From Clostridium fungisolvens (GTDB lineage: Bacteria; Bacillota; Clostridia; Clostridiales; Clostridiaceae): 64,000 nt of DNA. The DNA lies in contig NZ_BLZR01000001.1 in assembly GCF_014193895.1 (NCBI RefSeq), positions 1,674,001 to 1,738,000 on the forward strand, in the 5' to 3' direction. Positions 28,060 through 42,122 of the stretch are shown here, one piece after another; positions within the stretch are counted from its first letter, which is position 1, and each line of letters begins with the position of its first letter. The notes beneath the pieces are model-generated. The model was not told the origin of the DNA, searched no databases, and worked only from the letters and a program-made list of their open reading frames with translations. The translations under genes were made by a program, and so were the position numbers.

Positions 28060-28617
28060 TTAAATCTTTATTATATCTATATACATGAAAGCATGAAATA
28101 AAGATGAAACGTGTAGTGCTTGTAGAAAATCATTGTTTTTAAGACTTTTGATTACTTCATCCAAGGGTTTTAATACAACTCTTATTTGCTCTGTTTCATC
28201 TAGATTAATATCTTTAGTTAACTCAACGTCCAAAGCGAGAAAACAATAAGTAAGGTTATTATGATTTGCAGGATTAGCTGACATAGTACATGTATGAATA
28301 AACTCTGCACCTGTATAACCTGTTTCCTCAGCCAATTCTCTCTTAATTGTTTCAAGAGGAGATTTATCTGAAAGTTCCATTCCACCTGATGGTAGTTCTA
28401 AAAGTGTCTTTTGACATCCATGACGATATTGTTCCACTAAAACAACTTCTTTCTGTTTAGTTATTGCTACAACATTTACCCATGTTGGATATTCATATAC
28501 GTAATATGGAGTAACAATCTTACCATTTGGCATTTTACATGTATCAGCCCTTAAAGAAATCCATTTATCCTTAATGATATGTTTAGATTCTAATAATTGC
28601 CAGTTAAAGTTTTGCAT
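28060..28617 (-). CDS. NUDIX hydrolase, ADP-ribose pyrophosphatase-like
   Basis: 185 residues. NUDIX box is GMELSDKSPLETIKRELAEETGY: the RELxEExG core that binds Mg2+ is intact, but the first Glu of the box (Gx5E) is Lys. The N-terminal TPYYVYEYPTWVNVVAITKQ and the EQYRHG motif (VEQYR) are typical of ADP-ribose/NDP-sugar pyrophosphatases of the NudF type. GGAGAG precedes the ATG. Hydrolyses nucleoside diphosphate derivatives; monocistronic. Confidence 0.85.
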   Translation of the reverse strand: MQNFNWQLLESKHIIKDKWISLRADTCKMPNGKIVTPYYVYEYPTWVNVVAITKQKEVVLVEQYRHGCQKTLLELPSGGMELSDKSPLETIKRELAEETGYTGAEFIHTCTMSANPANHNNLTYCFLALDVELTKDINLDETEQIRVVLKPLDEVIKSLKNNDFLQALHVSSLFHAFMYIDIIKI

Positions 28618-28800
28618 ATATACAACTCTCCATTACATTTTAATTATTCAATAATATTTTACTATTATCACTTTTCTACTTATAATTATTTAGCTAAAAG
28701 CTAATTAATTCCATGTAAGCTGAGATTAATGGTAATCTATATATGAACTTTAACCTAGAGTTTACTTGGAAGCTAATAAAGGATTCATATATCGAAACTT

Positions 28801-28877
28801 AATTTATACTTGTTCGAAAATCACGCACCTATGAATTTTAGCATGTATAAATTAATAGGTGAGCTAGGAACCCTATA
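28801..28877 (+). repeat. dispersed structured intergenic element, copy 2
   Basis: About 77 bp homologous to 1831-1905. CACCTAT and ATAGGTG form a perfect 7-bp stem here. It is followed at once by the 28881-28918 terminator, so a plus-strand transcript would be a short stem-loop RNA ending at a terminator. No gene lies downstream on that strand. Confidence 0.55.
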
Positions 28878-28880
28878 AAT

Positions 28881-28918
28881 AAAAACTGCCAGCAAAATTA
28901 TGCTGGCAGTTTCTATTT
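28881..28918. terminator. bidirectional Rho-independent terminator
   Basis: AAACTGCCAGCA (28883-28894) and TGCTGGCAGTTT (28901-28912), a perfect 12-bp stem with A- and T-tracts. Ends the minus-strand glycosidase transcript, and may end a short RNA from the 28801 element. Confidence 0.85.
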
Positions 28919-28991
28919 AGGGTTTATATATTTTTAATAGTGAGCATATTATTAACTCAGCTAGTTTTAAGGGCTAAATTTACTTGTGATA

Positions 28992-30371
28992 TTAATCTAA
29001 GTTAGCAGCAACTTCGTCTTTAACAGTTACGCCATTCTTTTCAAGTTCAGCTATCTTCTCAGCAAATTGAGGTAAATGCTTCTTGTGAGCGATTAATAAT
29101 TCATCTAATACACGCTTAGCAGTTGCACCACCAGGGATTTGTGGATTTAAGATGAAGGCTTGTAATGCAAGTCCATAATCACCAGTTACAGCAGCTTCAC
29201 ATACACAAAGCTCCATATTCTTCATAAGTTGTAACCAACCACGTTGTGCTGGTTCTAATGGTCCAAATGCTATTGGAAGAGCACCTTTACCTGAAATATA
29301 AGCAGAAACTTCAACTACGCAGTCAGCTGGTAGATCAGGAACAGCTCCATTATTTTTAGTTGAAACAACGATATGAGCTTTCTTATCAGCATAGATAGAA
29401 AGTATTGTTTCACAAGCTGCATCTGAGTAGTGTGTACCACCACGTTTAGTCAATTGTTCTGGTTTGTAGTTTAAGTTAGGGTCTTTATATAATTCAAAAA
29501 GTTCAGCTTCAGTTTGTTTAACTTGTTGTCCACGAGTTCCAACGCCGTTAAATTCTTCTATGCCATGCTTTAACATTTCTTCTTGTAAGTAATAGTATCT
29601 ATGATATCCACATGGTATTAAATTCATTTGTTCTAATTGTTCTCTGATAAATGGAACATCATGAATGTTTGCAGGGATACCTGAATCATTGCTGTACATC
29701 TTATCAATTATTTGAGCAGTAACATCATTTCCATTCTTGTCACTTACTTTATGCCAGTGGAAGTGGTTTAGACCTGCAAATTGATATGTTAAATCTTCTA
29801 ATTTTACGCCAAGCATTTCTGGTTCTTTCATCATAGCACCAACTGGCACGTTGCAAAGTCCAATAACCTTGTCCCATTTTCCGTATCTTACAACAGCTTC
29901 AGTTACCATACCGCTTGGATTTGTGAAGTTAACAAGCCATGCGTTAGGGCATAATTCTTTCATATCTTTAACTATGTCAAGTATTATAGGAATTGTTCTG
30001 AAAGCTTTAAATATACCTCCAGCACCATTTGTTTCTTGTCCTAACATTCCATAAGAGAAAGGGATTCTTTCATCCTTTATACGTGCATTTAGTAATCCAA
30101 CTCTAAATTGAGTAGTAACGAAATCTGCATCCTTTAATGCTTGTCTTCTATCTAAAGTTAAGTGCACTTTAACATCATATGGTGAAGCATCCCACATACG
30201 TTGTGCCATAGCACCAACTATTTCTAACTTTTCTTTACCTGCTTCAATATCAACTAACCAGATTTCTCTGATTGGGAGTTCTTCATATCTCTTTATAAAA
30301 CCTTCCATTAATTCTGGAGTATAGCTGCTACCTCCACCGATTGTTACGATTTTAACTGGTTTCTTTTCCAT
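28992..30371 (-). CDS. 6-phospho-beta-glucosidase, GH4 family
   Basis: 459 residues, NAD- and divalent-metal-dependent glycosidase of family GH4 that cleaves phosphorylated beta-glucosides such as cellobiose-6-phosphate. TIGGGSSYTPELMEGF is the NAD-binding motif, NFTNPSGMVTEA and the metal-ligand cysteine in GLCNVPVG are present, and GLNHFHWH is the catalytic region of the beta-glucosidase branch. GGAGG lies upstream. Probably controlled by the RpiR gene upstream, through an operator at 30434. No PTS transporter is in the window, so the phosphorylated sugar must be imported from elsewhere. Confidence 0.9.
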   Translation of the reverse strand: MEKKPVKIVTIGGGSSYTPELMEGFIKRYEELPIREIWLVDIEAGKEKLEIVGAMAQRMWDASPYDVKVHLTLDRRQALKDADFVTTQFRVGLLNARIKDERIPFSYGMLGQETNGAGGIFKAFRTIPIILDIVKDMKELCPNAWLVNFTNPSGMVTEAVVRYGKWDKVIGLCNVPVGAMMKEPEMLGVKLEDLTYQFAGLNHFHWHKVSDKNGNDVTAQIIDKMYSNDSGIPANIHDVPFIREQLEQMNLIPCGYHRYYYLQEEMLKHGIEEFNGVGTRGQQVKQTEAELFELYKDPNLNYKPEQLTKRGGTHYSDAACETILSIYADKKAHIVVSTKNNGAVPDLPADCVVEVSAYISGKGALPIAFGPLEPAQRGWLQLMKNMELCVCEAAVTGDYGLALQAFILNPQIPGGATAKRVLDELLIAHKKHLPQFAEKIAELEKNGVTVKDEVAANLD

Positions 30372-30433
30372 CTCAATACCTCCTCAACTAATCTACTTAA
30401 ACAATAAACAATAATCAAAAGCATTTCAACATT

Positions 30434-30450
30434 GTTTCAATTCGTGAAAC
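30434..30450. promoter_or_regulatory. probable RpiR-type operator before the glycosidase
   Basis: GTTTCA-ATTCG-TGAAAC, a 6-bp perfect inverted repeat with a 5-bp spacer, about 63 bp before the glycosidase start. The next gene upstream is an RpiR regulator, whose family often binds such repeats. Inference only. Confidence 0.55.
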
Positions 30451-30646
30451 GATTTTCAGATTAAGAAAACGATAGAGGTTATATATTGGTGAAGATTGCT
30501 GTTTACGATAATTAGCTGATAGTTGGATTTATTATGTATTGTATCAATGAAGGATAGGGTAAAAAAGAAAAAGCTAGAGAAGTTATCTCAATATAATATA
30601 ATTGATATATGAATGCTTTTTTTGCGTATTTATACAATAAAGAAAA

Positions 30647-30670
30647 CCTATAAATTTTTTAATTTATAGG
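30647..30670 (-). terminator. terminator at the end of the RpiR gene
   Basis: CCTATAAATT (30647-30656) and AATTTATAGG (30661-30670) with TTTT between, followed on the minus strand by TTTTCTTTATT. It overlaps the last codons of the regulator. A/T-rich stem, so moderate strength. Confidence 0.6.
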
Positions 30671-31443
30671 CTTTTTTTATGTACACGCTCAAAATATTTT
30701 AGAGGTATTAAGTTTGCATAACACTGTAATATCATTGATGAGCTCAATTCATATTTGTTAGGTAATGAGATTATGTGATCTACAAATGATGGTGGTACTT
30801 TTACCATAGAAGTAGTTATCATATATATCTTTGGTTTATTCTTTTTATCAAAAAATCCATCTCTTTGAAATAATCTAGAAAAATACGTGCCTGAGGCTGA
30901 AAATATAATAATTAAGTTTTCTTTGGTTGCAGCTTCAATAAACTGCTTCTGGTCTATGTAAGGCATTCGTGTATATACCATCTTACCATTTGAAAATAAG
31001 TCATGCTGAAGAGATACGGCTATATTTCCAGACTGCATATGGCCAAAGGCAGCAACCTTATCGTATTTAATCAAGTCTTCTACTAGCTCATTCAAGACTT
31101 TTGAATTAAGAGATTCTTTAACTAGCTGAAGAGCTTTTATTGTTTCATCTATAAACTGAGTTGTACTATTTTCTAAACTAGCAATAGGATAATATTTGTC
31201 TATTACATCAGTTCTTCTATTCTGACAAATAAACTTAAACTCATAAAAGTTGTCAACACCGATCTGTTTGCAAAATCTACTTACAGTAGCCTTAGAAACA
31301 TTGCAGTTTTTTGCAATAGTGGACATCGAAAAATCTTCTAGGCTATTTATATTTAATAGAAGGTAATTAGCAATTTTAAAATTTACTGAATCTTCATCTA
31401 ATGTGTTTATTACATTTAATAATAAGATAATAATACTAGGCAT
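30664..31443 (-). CDS. MurR/RpiR family transcriptional regulator
   Basis: 259 residues. The N-terminal helix-turn-helix (about 30-75), DFSMSTIAKNCNVSKATVSRFCKQIG, is the RpiR signature. The C-terminal SIS domain, about 100-240, includes KVAAFGHMQSGNIAVSLQHDL and LIIIFSASGTYFSRLF, which senses phosphosugars. The glycosidase lies downstream on the same strand, after a 290-bp gap containing the terminator and operator. It most likely regulates that gene in response to the phosphorylated substrate. Confidence 0.88.
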   Translation of the reverse strand: MPSIIILLLNVINTLDEDSVNFKIANYLLLNINSLEDFSMSTIAKNCNVSKATVSRFCKQIGVDNFYEFKFICQNRRTDVIDKYYPIASLENSTTQFIDETIKALQLVKESLNSKVLNELVEDLIKYDKVAAFGHMQSGNIAVSLQHDLFSNGKMVYTRMPYIDQKQFIEAATKENLIIIFSASGTYFSRLFQRDGFFDKKNKPKIYMITTSMVKVPPSFVDHIISLPNKYELSSSMILQCYANLIPLKYFERVHKKSL

Positions 31444-32052
31444 TTATCTGCACCCCCATATATATGTTACCATATTCTTGTTGAAAAGTAAGTAAAGTAT
31501 TAATACGTGCATTTAAAGAATATAAGGTTCAATTAAGTTATTAGAAAGTAATTCCTTAACATAAGTATGAGTTTTTAAGATATCTTTCTTAGAAATAAAT
31601 TTAAATTGTATTATCAATGAAATAGAAATATAGGTAAACTAACTCATATTAGAATTTATCCAAATAAAGATTCGTAGAATCATCTAAATCTTTATTTAGA
31701 GTTTAATGTACTTAACATTATTATTAAATCTAAAAAATAACTTTTATTGGAGAATTCATGTAGAGGTTAAGTAACTTTTGTTTCAAAAATGTACAGTCAT
31801 TTACATCTACGTCTTAAAAAAATAGATTATTTGGGGAAAACACTTCCAAGTGTATCAATTAGTGAAATACTTAGAAATATGGAGAAATATTAAAAAAATG
31901 CATAATTAAATTGTTCTCAGGGCATATTACTTATTATTGAGTATCAATAGATGTGATATCATAGTCTATGTCGCTGTAACACAGTTCGACAAAACAACAC
32001 AAGATTTTAAAACGAAATTTAAATTAAATTTAAAAAAGTTTTAAAAAATGTG
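31444..32052. other. intergenic region before rRNA operon B
   Basis: No gene. From about 31838 it aligns with the region before operon A (from about 5950), with scattered differences that disappear near the promoter. Contains repeat copy B at 31645. Confidence 0.7.
31645..31708 (+). repeat. 65-bp dispersed element, copy B (upstream of rRNA operon B)
   Basis: Nearly identical to 5772-5836 in its first half. AAATAAAGATT and AATCTTTATTT form an 11-bp stem around an inner GATTC/GAATC. Confidence 0.6.
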
Positions 32053-32081
32053 TTGACAAAGAAATCTTACAGTGGTAAGAT
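32053..32081 (+). promoter_or_regulatory. rRNA operon B promoter
   Basis: TTGACA (32053-32058), 17 bp, TAAGAT (32076-32081), the same as operon A. The only difference noticed nearby is A31983 in place of G6100. Confidence 0.85.
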
Positions 32082-32227
32082 ATAAAAGCTGTCAGAAAAA
32101 CAGCAAAACAACTTGGTCTTTGAAAATTAAACAGAGAAGATAAACAAAGTCTAAAATTAGACTTAAACTAAACCAGCAATTCTTTTGAAAAAAGACTTAC
32201 TAAGTAAGTAAGCTATGATTAAACTTT

Positions 32228-33748
<1,521 letters not shown>

Positions 33749-34146
33749 ATGGAGAAATTATTAAGTACTGATGCATTTCAGGCTTAATATATACGAATTC
33801 TGGTTAGAATCTCTCTCTGTTTAATTTTGAGATACCAAGTATCTCAGATTGTTCTTTGAAAATTGCACATAAGTTAAAGTAAAGATATTTACTATTCTTT
33901 GTAATAAATTGACTGATAAGAATGCACGCTAGTATTCAAGTCAGTAGACTGGTTTGTTCAAAAACAAATTATGAAATGTACTTTTCTAAGTGCAGAACCG
34001 TAATTTGCGGAGCAAATTAGGAGTGGCATTAGAACCAAGTAGTACGAGGAAGCGACCGAACGAGCAGCAGAGCTTGTTTCAAACAAGTGAGCAGCGCAGT
34101 GACGAAGCTGACGAAGTAATACGCCGGTTATAATGACACGACATTA
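33749..34146 (+). other. 16S-23S internal transcribed spacer B, no tRNA
   Basis: Same as spacer A: boxA-like sequence and the GC-richer repeat block, no tRNA. Confidence 0.8.
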
Positions 34147-37050
<2,904 letters not shown>

Positions 37051-37108
37051 AATACAAGTTATTACAAAGTAAACTTAAGTGCAATTTTGAAAGAATAATC
37101 TTTCAAGA

Positions 37109-37225
37109 TCTAGTAATGATGCGTCTAAGGGTTACACCCGTACCCATACCGAACACGAAGGTTAAGACTTAGACGGCTGATGGTACTGCATGGGCGACTG
37201 TGTGGGAGAGTAGGTGGTTGCTAGG
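37109..37225 (+). rRNA. rrf: 5S ribosomal RNA, operon B
   Basis: Matches operon A, with the offset reduced to 25,882 by a one-base deletion just before the gene. Flanks diverge right after it (TAACTAGTATCTGACG here). Confidence 0.93.
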
Positions 37226-37246
37226 TAACTAGTATCTGACGATACG

Positions 37247-37279
37247 AAAAAGACTTCACAAATGTGAAGTCTTTTTTTA
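37247..37279 (+). terminator. rRNA operon B terminator
   Basis: AAAAGACTTCACA/TGTGAAGTCTTTT stem with T7, as in operon A. On the minus strand the A-run would let it also stop the converging oxidoreductase transcript. Confidence 0.88.
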
Positions 37280-37306
37280 TTGTTTTTCTTAAAAACTTGA
37301 AAATTA

Positions 37307-38824
37307 TTATGAGAAAAAGTTTATATAGTCTTTCTCTAAATCAATTCCATCTGATTTAAGTAAGTCTTTTGCAAGATAATATCCACTGGCAGTAACACCT
37401 GCAACGCCAAAACCAGGAAATACCCATTGACCAACTAGAAACAAATGTGGAACTTTAGTTTTTTGCCTCATAAATTTACCATAATTTTTAGAGTCGATTG
37501 CCCATCCCATGAAGGAGCCATTTTTACTATAGGTGAATCGTTCAAATGTAATCGGTGTTGATAACTCTGCTAATTCTATACTGTCTTTGAAGTTATTACC
37601 CATCACTAAACTTAGCCTATGCAAAATTGTTTCAGTTACTTCAGCTTTTAATTTGTAATATTCTTCTACTCTCTCTCGTTTGGAGGAAGTTTTCCAACAG
37701 CCTTGGTATTCGTAAGGAATTGGAAACAGTGCAACTACAGCTCTATTTGTATCATCTGTTTTTTGTGGGTAGACAATCATTTCGATTGGACAATTTTCAG
37801 GTGTGAAAGATTTGTAATCATCTTTATAATTGCTGCTGGTTAAAAAAGAAAATTTACTTGTATTTTCAAAATCATAGTTTTTGTTTATAGATAAAAATAA
37901 TGCGCAAGCACTAGGAAATATCTCTTTATTTCTAATCTCATATTTAAGCTTATCCTTCTTTATGAAATTACTAGGAAGCAATTCGTAAGTAAAATGAGGG
38001 GAAGCATTGCTGATAATATCTCTTGCATAATAACATTCTCCGTTTTTAGTTTTAACACCAATTGCTACATCTTTTTCTATAAGTATTTCTGTCACTTCTG
38101 TGTTCAGCTTTAAAATTCCTCCATTTGCCTTAAAACTATTAACGGAAGCATTTGGTATAGCCTGCATACCATCTTTAGGATAGCTTCCTTTTCCAATCAC
38201 GCTCCAACGGTAAACATATGCCATATATACCATAGGAAAAAGTCCCTGAGAATATATTAAAGAGTTGATTATAGGGTTTTTAGTTAATTCTTTTAGCACA
38301 TCATTTCCATTTTTTAGACCATACTTCATAAAGGTTGGTTTTTTAGTGTAATTATGAATACCAAACTTTATAAGTTCAAATAGATTCATTTCATAGGGAG
38401 GTTTAGGTGCTTCAGTTCCAGAAAACATTTCTTTAGAGATTTTTTCATTTACCTCAAAAATCCGGTTAATGTCTTCCTTATCATTTGGGAAAGCATTTAG
38501 AAAATCTTCTTTTAATGAGTCATGGTGGAAGTTGTATCTCTTTCCATCAATAAAACAACTGATATCTCCTGAATTCTTTTGAGTTTCAATAGAAGTTCCC
38601 CAAAATTCTAAAAATTGGGGTATTGCCTGTCCTTCATTCAGTTCATATAAGCTTTCGATACCAAGATCAAATTGAACTCCTTTTCGTTTAAAAGAAGTAA
38701 TCAATCCACCAGGAATATTATGTTTTTCAATAATAAGAACTTTCTTATTATATTTAGCTAAAAAATTTCCGGCACTCAAGCCACCCATTCCCGCTCCAAT
38801 AATAATATAATCAAATGTATTAAT
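37307..38824 (-). CDS. phytoene-desaturase-like FAD oxidoreductase, probable AUU start
   Basis: 505 residues. The FAD motif (M)NTFDYIIIGAGMGGLSAGNF is only complete if translation begins upstream of the first ATG (38788). Going back in frame from that ATG, the codons are GGA GCG GGA ATT ATT ATT TAT GAT TTT ACA AAT ATT GCT and then a TGA stop; no AUG, GUG or UUG occurs. ATT at 38824 follows AGGGGG by the normal distance (about 9 nt). The rest is CrtI/NAD(P)/FAD-type (IEKHNIPGGLITSF; GVAGVTASGYYLAKDLL at the end), as in carotenoid or retinol saturase-like enzymes. Divergent from a DHA2 exporter with an operator between. Substrate unknown. Confidence 0.82.
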   Translation of the reverse strand: MNTFDYIIIGAGMGGLSAGNFLAKYNKKVLIIEKHNIPGGLITSFKRKGVQFDLGIESLYELNEGQAIPQFLEFWGTSIETQKNSGDISCFIDGKRYNFHHDSLKEDFLNAFPNDKEDINRIFEVNEKISKEMFSGTEAPKPPYEMNLFELIKFGIHNYTKKPTFMKYGLKNGNDVLKELTKNPIINSLIYSQGLFPMVYMAYVYRWSVIGKGSYPKDGMQAIPNASVNSFKANGGILKLNTEVTEILIEKDVAIGVKTKNGECYYARDIISNASPHFTYELLPSNFIKKDKLKYEIRNKEIFPSACALFLSINKNYDFENTSKFSFLTSSNYKDDYKSFTPENCPIEMIVYPQKTDDTNRAVVALFPIPYEYQGCWKTSSKRERVEEYYKLKAEVTETILHRLSLVMGNNFKDSIELAELSTPITFERFTYSKNGSFMGWAIDSKNYGKFMRQKTKVPHLFLVGQWVFPGFGVAGVTASGYYLAKDLLKSDGIDLEKDYINFFS

Positions 38825-38953
38825 AGCTCACACCCCCTAACACTCATGTATATTTAACCTTACATGCTTAATTTTATGATTATACTTTTGATAAAATTCT
38901 TAATTAGCCTTATCCAAGATATGGTTTAGGATATTGGAGAATATTATAATGCA

Positions 38954-38972
38954 ATTGTAATTTTATTACAAT
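38954..38972. promoter_or_regulatory. inverted-repeat operator between divergent genes
   Basis: ATTGTAAT-TTT-ATTACAAT, perfect 8-bp arms, in the 287-bp gap between the desaturase-like gene and the DHA2 exporter. It has the size of a TetR or MarR site and could control both. No regulator gene adjoins. Confidence 0.5.
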
Positions 38973-39111
38973 GTTTTGTGTTATAAAAATGTAGTAGGTA
39001 TTAGATGTAAAGAGTAAATAAAGATATATATTTTAAATCCATAGTATTGGTATCAATTTAGTAAAATTTTAATATTATAGTACTGAACAATTGATGGAGG
39101 TATCCAATTTA

Positions 39112-40518
39112 ATGGAAGGAAAGTGGAAGACTCTAGTGGTAATATTGGTTGGTTCCTTTATGACTACCTTGGATATTAATATAGTTAATGTAGCATTACC
39201 AAAGATGGCATCCTCATTGTCAGTAGATTTAGGGACAATACAGTGGGTAGTAACCAGCTATCTTTTAGTTATTTCAACTCTAGTACTTATGTTTGGAAGA
39301 CTTGCTGATATGAAAGGCAAGAAAAATATATATCAAAATGGATTTCTTATATTTTCACTGGGATCACTGTTATGTGTTTTTTCAAAAACAATGATTTTTT
39401 TAATTGTTGCTAGAATGATACAAGGCCTGGGCGCTGCTATGATGATGGCTTGCAACTTTGGTATTATTACAATGGTGTTTCCACTTAAAGAAAGAGGAAG
39501 GGCAACAGGAATTTTAGGAACTGTAGTTGCAATAGGAACCATGACTGGACCTCCACTAGGTGGATTTCTTGTTGGAACCTTTAACTGGCAGTCAATATTC
39601 TTAATCAACATCCCAATCGGTGTAATTGCATATCTAGCTGGTGTAAGATATGTGCCAAAGGAAGAGATTAAGATTAATGAACAAATCTTTGATTTTAAAG
39701 GTATGATCACTTTTGTAGTTACAGTAGCAGCACTTTTTCTATCACTTTTAAATGGTGAAGCCTTTGGGTGGAGTAGTTTGCCAATAGTTTCAGGATTTAT
39801 AATATGTGTGTTAAGTTTTGCGGCTTTTTGCTATATAGAAATAAATACAAAGGTCCCGATGCTAGATTTTACTCTTTTTAAAAATAATCTTTTTAGCGCA
39901 GGAATATTTTGTGCTTTTATTTCCTACTGTGTAATCTATTTTACAAATATAATACAGCCATTTTATCTTCAGCATATATTAAACTTTTCTCCTCAAAAAG
40001 CAGGTATTATAATGATGGTCTATCCAGTAACTGCAGCTGTAATGGCGCCACTAAGCGGAATTCTATGTGATAAAATAGGTTATAAAATTCCCACATTTAT
40101 AGGACTTGCATTTACTTGTGTTGGAATATTTACAATGTCCTTTTTACGATTAGACTCCTCTTATTTTGCTATAATGGTAAGTATGACCATACTAGGTTGT
40201 GGTTATGGGCTATTTCAATCTCCAAATAATGCAGGGGTTATGTCTTCAGTTCCTAAAGATAAACTTGGTATATCAGGAAGTATGAACTCACTTATAAGAA
40301 ACTTAGGGATGACAAGTGGGATATCTATTTCAGTAGCTATATTCTATAGTCATATGAGCTCAAAGCTTGGAAGTCATGTATCAGCTCTTTCTTCTGGTAA
40401 TCCTGAGCTTTTTATAGGTTCAATGAGTTTCACCTATAAGACTGGAGCAATAATTGCAATAGCAGGTATTGTAGTTGCACTTTTGAGGCTTGTGAAGACA
40501 CCTGATATAAGTGAATAG
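39112..40518 (+). CDS. MFS drug exporter, DHA2 (EmrB/QacA) family, 14 helices
   Basis: 468 residues with about 14 membrane helices. Motif D1-like LDINIVNVALPKMASSL follows helix 1, motif A is GRLADMKGKK, and the antiporter motif C is GTMTGPPLGGFLVG. Proton-driven efflux of drugs or lipids is the family role. GGAGG lies 11 nt before the ATG at 39112; an upstream TTG (39091) in the same frame overlaps it and is less likely. The neighbour on the other strand is an oxidoreductase; a shared operator suggests joint control. Confidence 0.88.
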   Translation: MEGKWKTLVVILVGSFMTTLDINIVNVALPKMASSLSVDLGTIQWVVTSYLLVISTLVLMFGRLADMKGKKNIYQNGFLIFSLGSLLCVFSKTMIFLIVARMIQGLGAAMMMACNFGIITMVFPLKERGRATGILGTVVAIGTMTGPPLGGFLVGTFNWQSIFLINIPIGVIAYLAGVRYVPKEEIKINEQIFDFKGMITFVVTVAALFLSLLNGEAFGWSSLPIVSGFIICVLSFAAFCYIEINTKVPMLDFTLFKNNLFSAGIFCAFISYCVIYFTNIIQPFYLQHILNFSPQKAGIIMMVYPVTAAVMAPLSGILCDKIGYKIPTFIGLAFTCVGIFTMSFLRLDSSYFAIMVSMTILGCGYGLFQSPNNAGVMSSVPKDKLGISGSMNSLIRNLGMTSGISISVAIFYSHMSSKLGSHVSALSSGNPELFIGSMSFTYKTGAIIAIAGIVVALLRLVKTPDISE

Positions 40519-40720
40519 AAATAAAACTTTTGAAATTATAAGTAAGTTAAGTTATTATAATCAGAAAAATACTAATATATAAGTATAAAAATAAAGCACA
40601 TCCTTTATGGTTAACTGATAGTTAAGAATTAGGAAAAGTATGTTATATTGATACTAGTTTATCGATATATGGTATAATTATCCTTATACAAACTACAGTA
40701 TAGTGTAAAGGATGAGTTTT

Positions 40721-41758
40721 ATGAAAAACAGAAATCATTTAGAGGTACCAGAGAAATATTGGGCCAAGCAAAATTTATGTTGGTATTTCCACGAAATAAT
40801 TGTGAGCATATTAGATAACTGTATAACTAATAATAAAATGGAAACTGAAGTTGTATTTAAAAGTGAAGAAGATGCTGAGAAGTTTCAGAAATCAGATGAT
40901 AAAATATTATGGCTATATAAAAATAGGTATATTGAAGAAGCAAAAAATTTAGTTGGGAAGAATTTCTTTAATGCAATTTTAAGAGAAATGTGTGAATTTA
41001 TATGTGAATCTATTAATGCTCTTGAAAAAGGAAAAATATCAGTAGCTTTATCGTTGCAGAGAAAGGCTTTTGGTGATAATCTTCTGTATCTAGAATGGTT
41101 ATTAGGGGAAGAAGAAAAGTTCCTTCAATTAGTTGCAAATAAAAGATTTGATAAATATGCGGTGGAAAATATTTCTACACGCAGTAAGATCGACATAATG
41201 AGAGATGCAATTAAGAAATTAGATAATCAAGCGTTTTTTAGTGAAATAAATGTACAAACATATTACGATATGAGATATCATATTAATTCTGATTACAGTT
41301 TACAAAGAATTTGGGATAAGGTAAATATCCTTAGTACCGATGGTCATTTTAAGAAAAGTACTGAGTTGAATTTTGTATTTTCAGATGAAGACAATAAGAT
41401 AGAGTATATTGATTATTACTATAAGAAAGTGCTTATATTACTATATTATACTTATAATGTAGTAATAAAGTTATATGAAAGGTTTATTCGTAAGCTAAGC
41501 CAGTCAACTAAGGCATACAATTACTCTTTAATTTCTTACAAGTTTACTAAAGAGTTTGGTAATACTAAATCAGAAAGCATCTTTAAAGGTGAGCTTTCAG
41601 TATTTCTAAGTTTTATATGTGATAATTGTAAGTCAATTAAGCAAATAGATGTTAATAGTGAAGATTTTCATAACTTTGAAAATGGCAGTGGATTCTATTG
41701 TGATAAATGTGGTGAATATATAAATACTTCTAGATATATATTTTTAGAAGATTATTAA
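40721..41758 (+). CDS. unknown protein with C-terminal zinc-ribbon-like motif
   Basis: 345 residues, mostly helical, cytoplasmic. The C-terminal 50 residues contain C-x-x-C (FICDNCKS) and, 29 residues later, C-x-x-C (FYCDKCGE), a likely zinc ribbon. AAAGGATG lies 8 nt before the ATG at 40721; the earlier ATG at 40712 is too close to it. Monocistronic with a terminator. I recognise no family; a nucleic-acid-binding or toxin-like role would be speculation. Confidence 0.7.
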   Translation: MKNRNHLEVPEKYWAKQNLCWYFHEIIVSILDNCITNNKMETEVVFKSEEDAEKFQKSDDKILWLYKNRYIEEAKNLVGKNFFNAILREMCEFICESINALEKGKISVALSLQRKAFGDNLLYLEWLLGEEEKFLQLVANKRFDKYAVENISTRSKIDIMRDAIKKLDNQAFFSEINVQTYYDMRYHINSDYSLQRIWDKVNILSTDGHFKKSTELNFVFSDEDNKIEYIDYYYKKVLILLYYTYNVVIKLYERFIRKLSQSTKAYNYSLISYKFTKEFGNTKSESIFKGELSVFLSFICDNCKSIKQIDVNSEDFHNFENGSGFYCDKCGEYINTSRYIFLEDY

Positions 41759-41772
41759 TAAAAGTAAATTGT

Positions 41773-41803
41773 AAAAGACTTCAAAAGACTTGAAGTCTTT
41801 TTT
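41773..41803 (+). terminator. Rho-independent terminator
   Basis: AAAAGACTTCAA and TTGAAGTCTTTT with a 5-base loop, T-rich tail. Similar in sequence to the rRNA terminators. Confidence 0.85.
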
Positions 41804-42122
41804 GTTTTCTAAAAAAAGTAAAAATTAAATGCTAGTCAAAGCTAAAAGTTTTAATAGATTTGTTAACATATTTTTATTTTGCTAGATTTCAATGGGAACT
41901 TATACAGCTTTAAAAGAAATTTAAGCAACAACTTTAATATTATTATAAAAAATCTGTACCATTTAAATAAAAAAAATTGCTCTTGAGGACTCGTGAATTA
42001 ATATGTCATATAAAAATAGTTGAAAAATGTAAAAAAGATGTAATACAATAGTTTGTATAAATGGTTACATTTATAAGGGAAAAAATAAAAGGAGTAACTA
42101 ATTTAGTAAAGGGGGAGAAAAT
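41804..42122. other. intergenic region before the RHS gene
   Basis: No gene seen. Upstream of the RHS start there are two Shine-Dalgarno-like sites, AAAAGGAG (near 42090) and AAAGGGGGAG, the second 7 nt from the ATG. The promoter is not evident. Confidence 0.5.
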
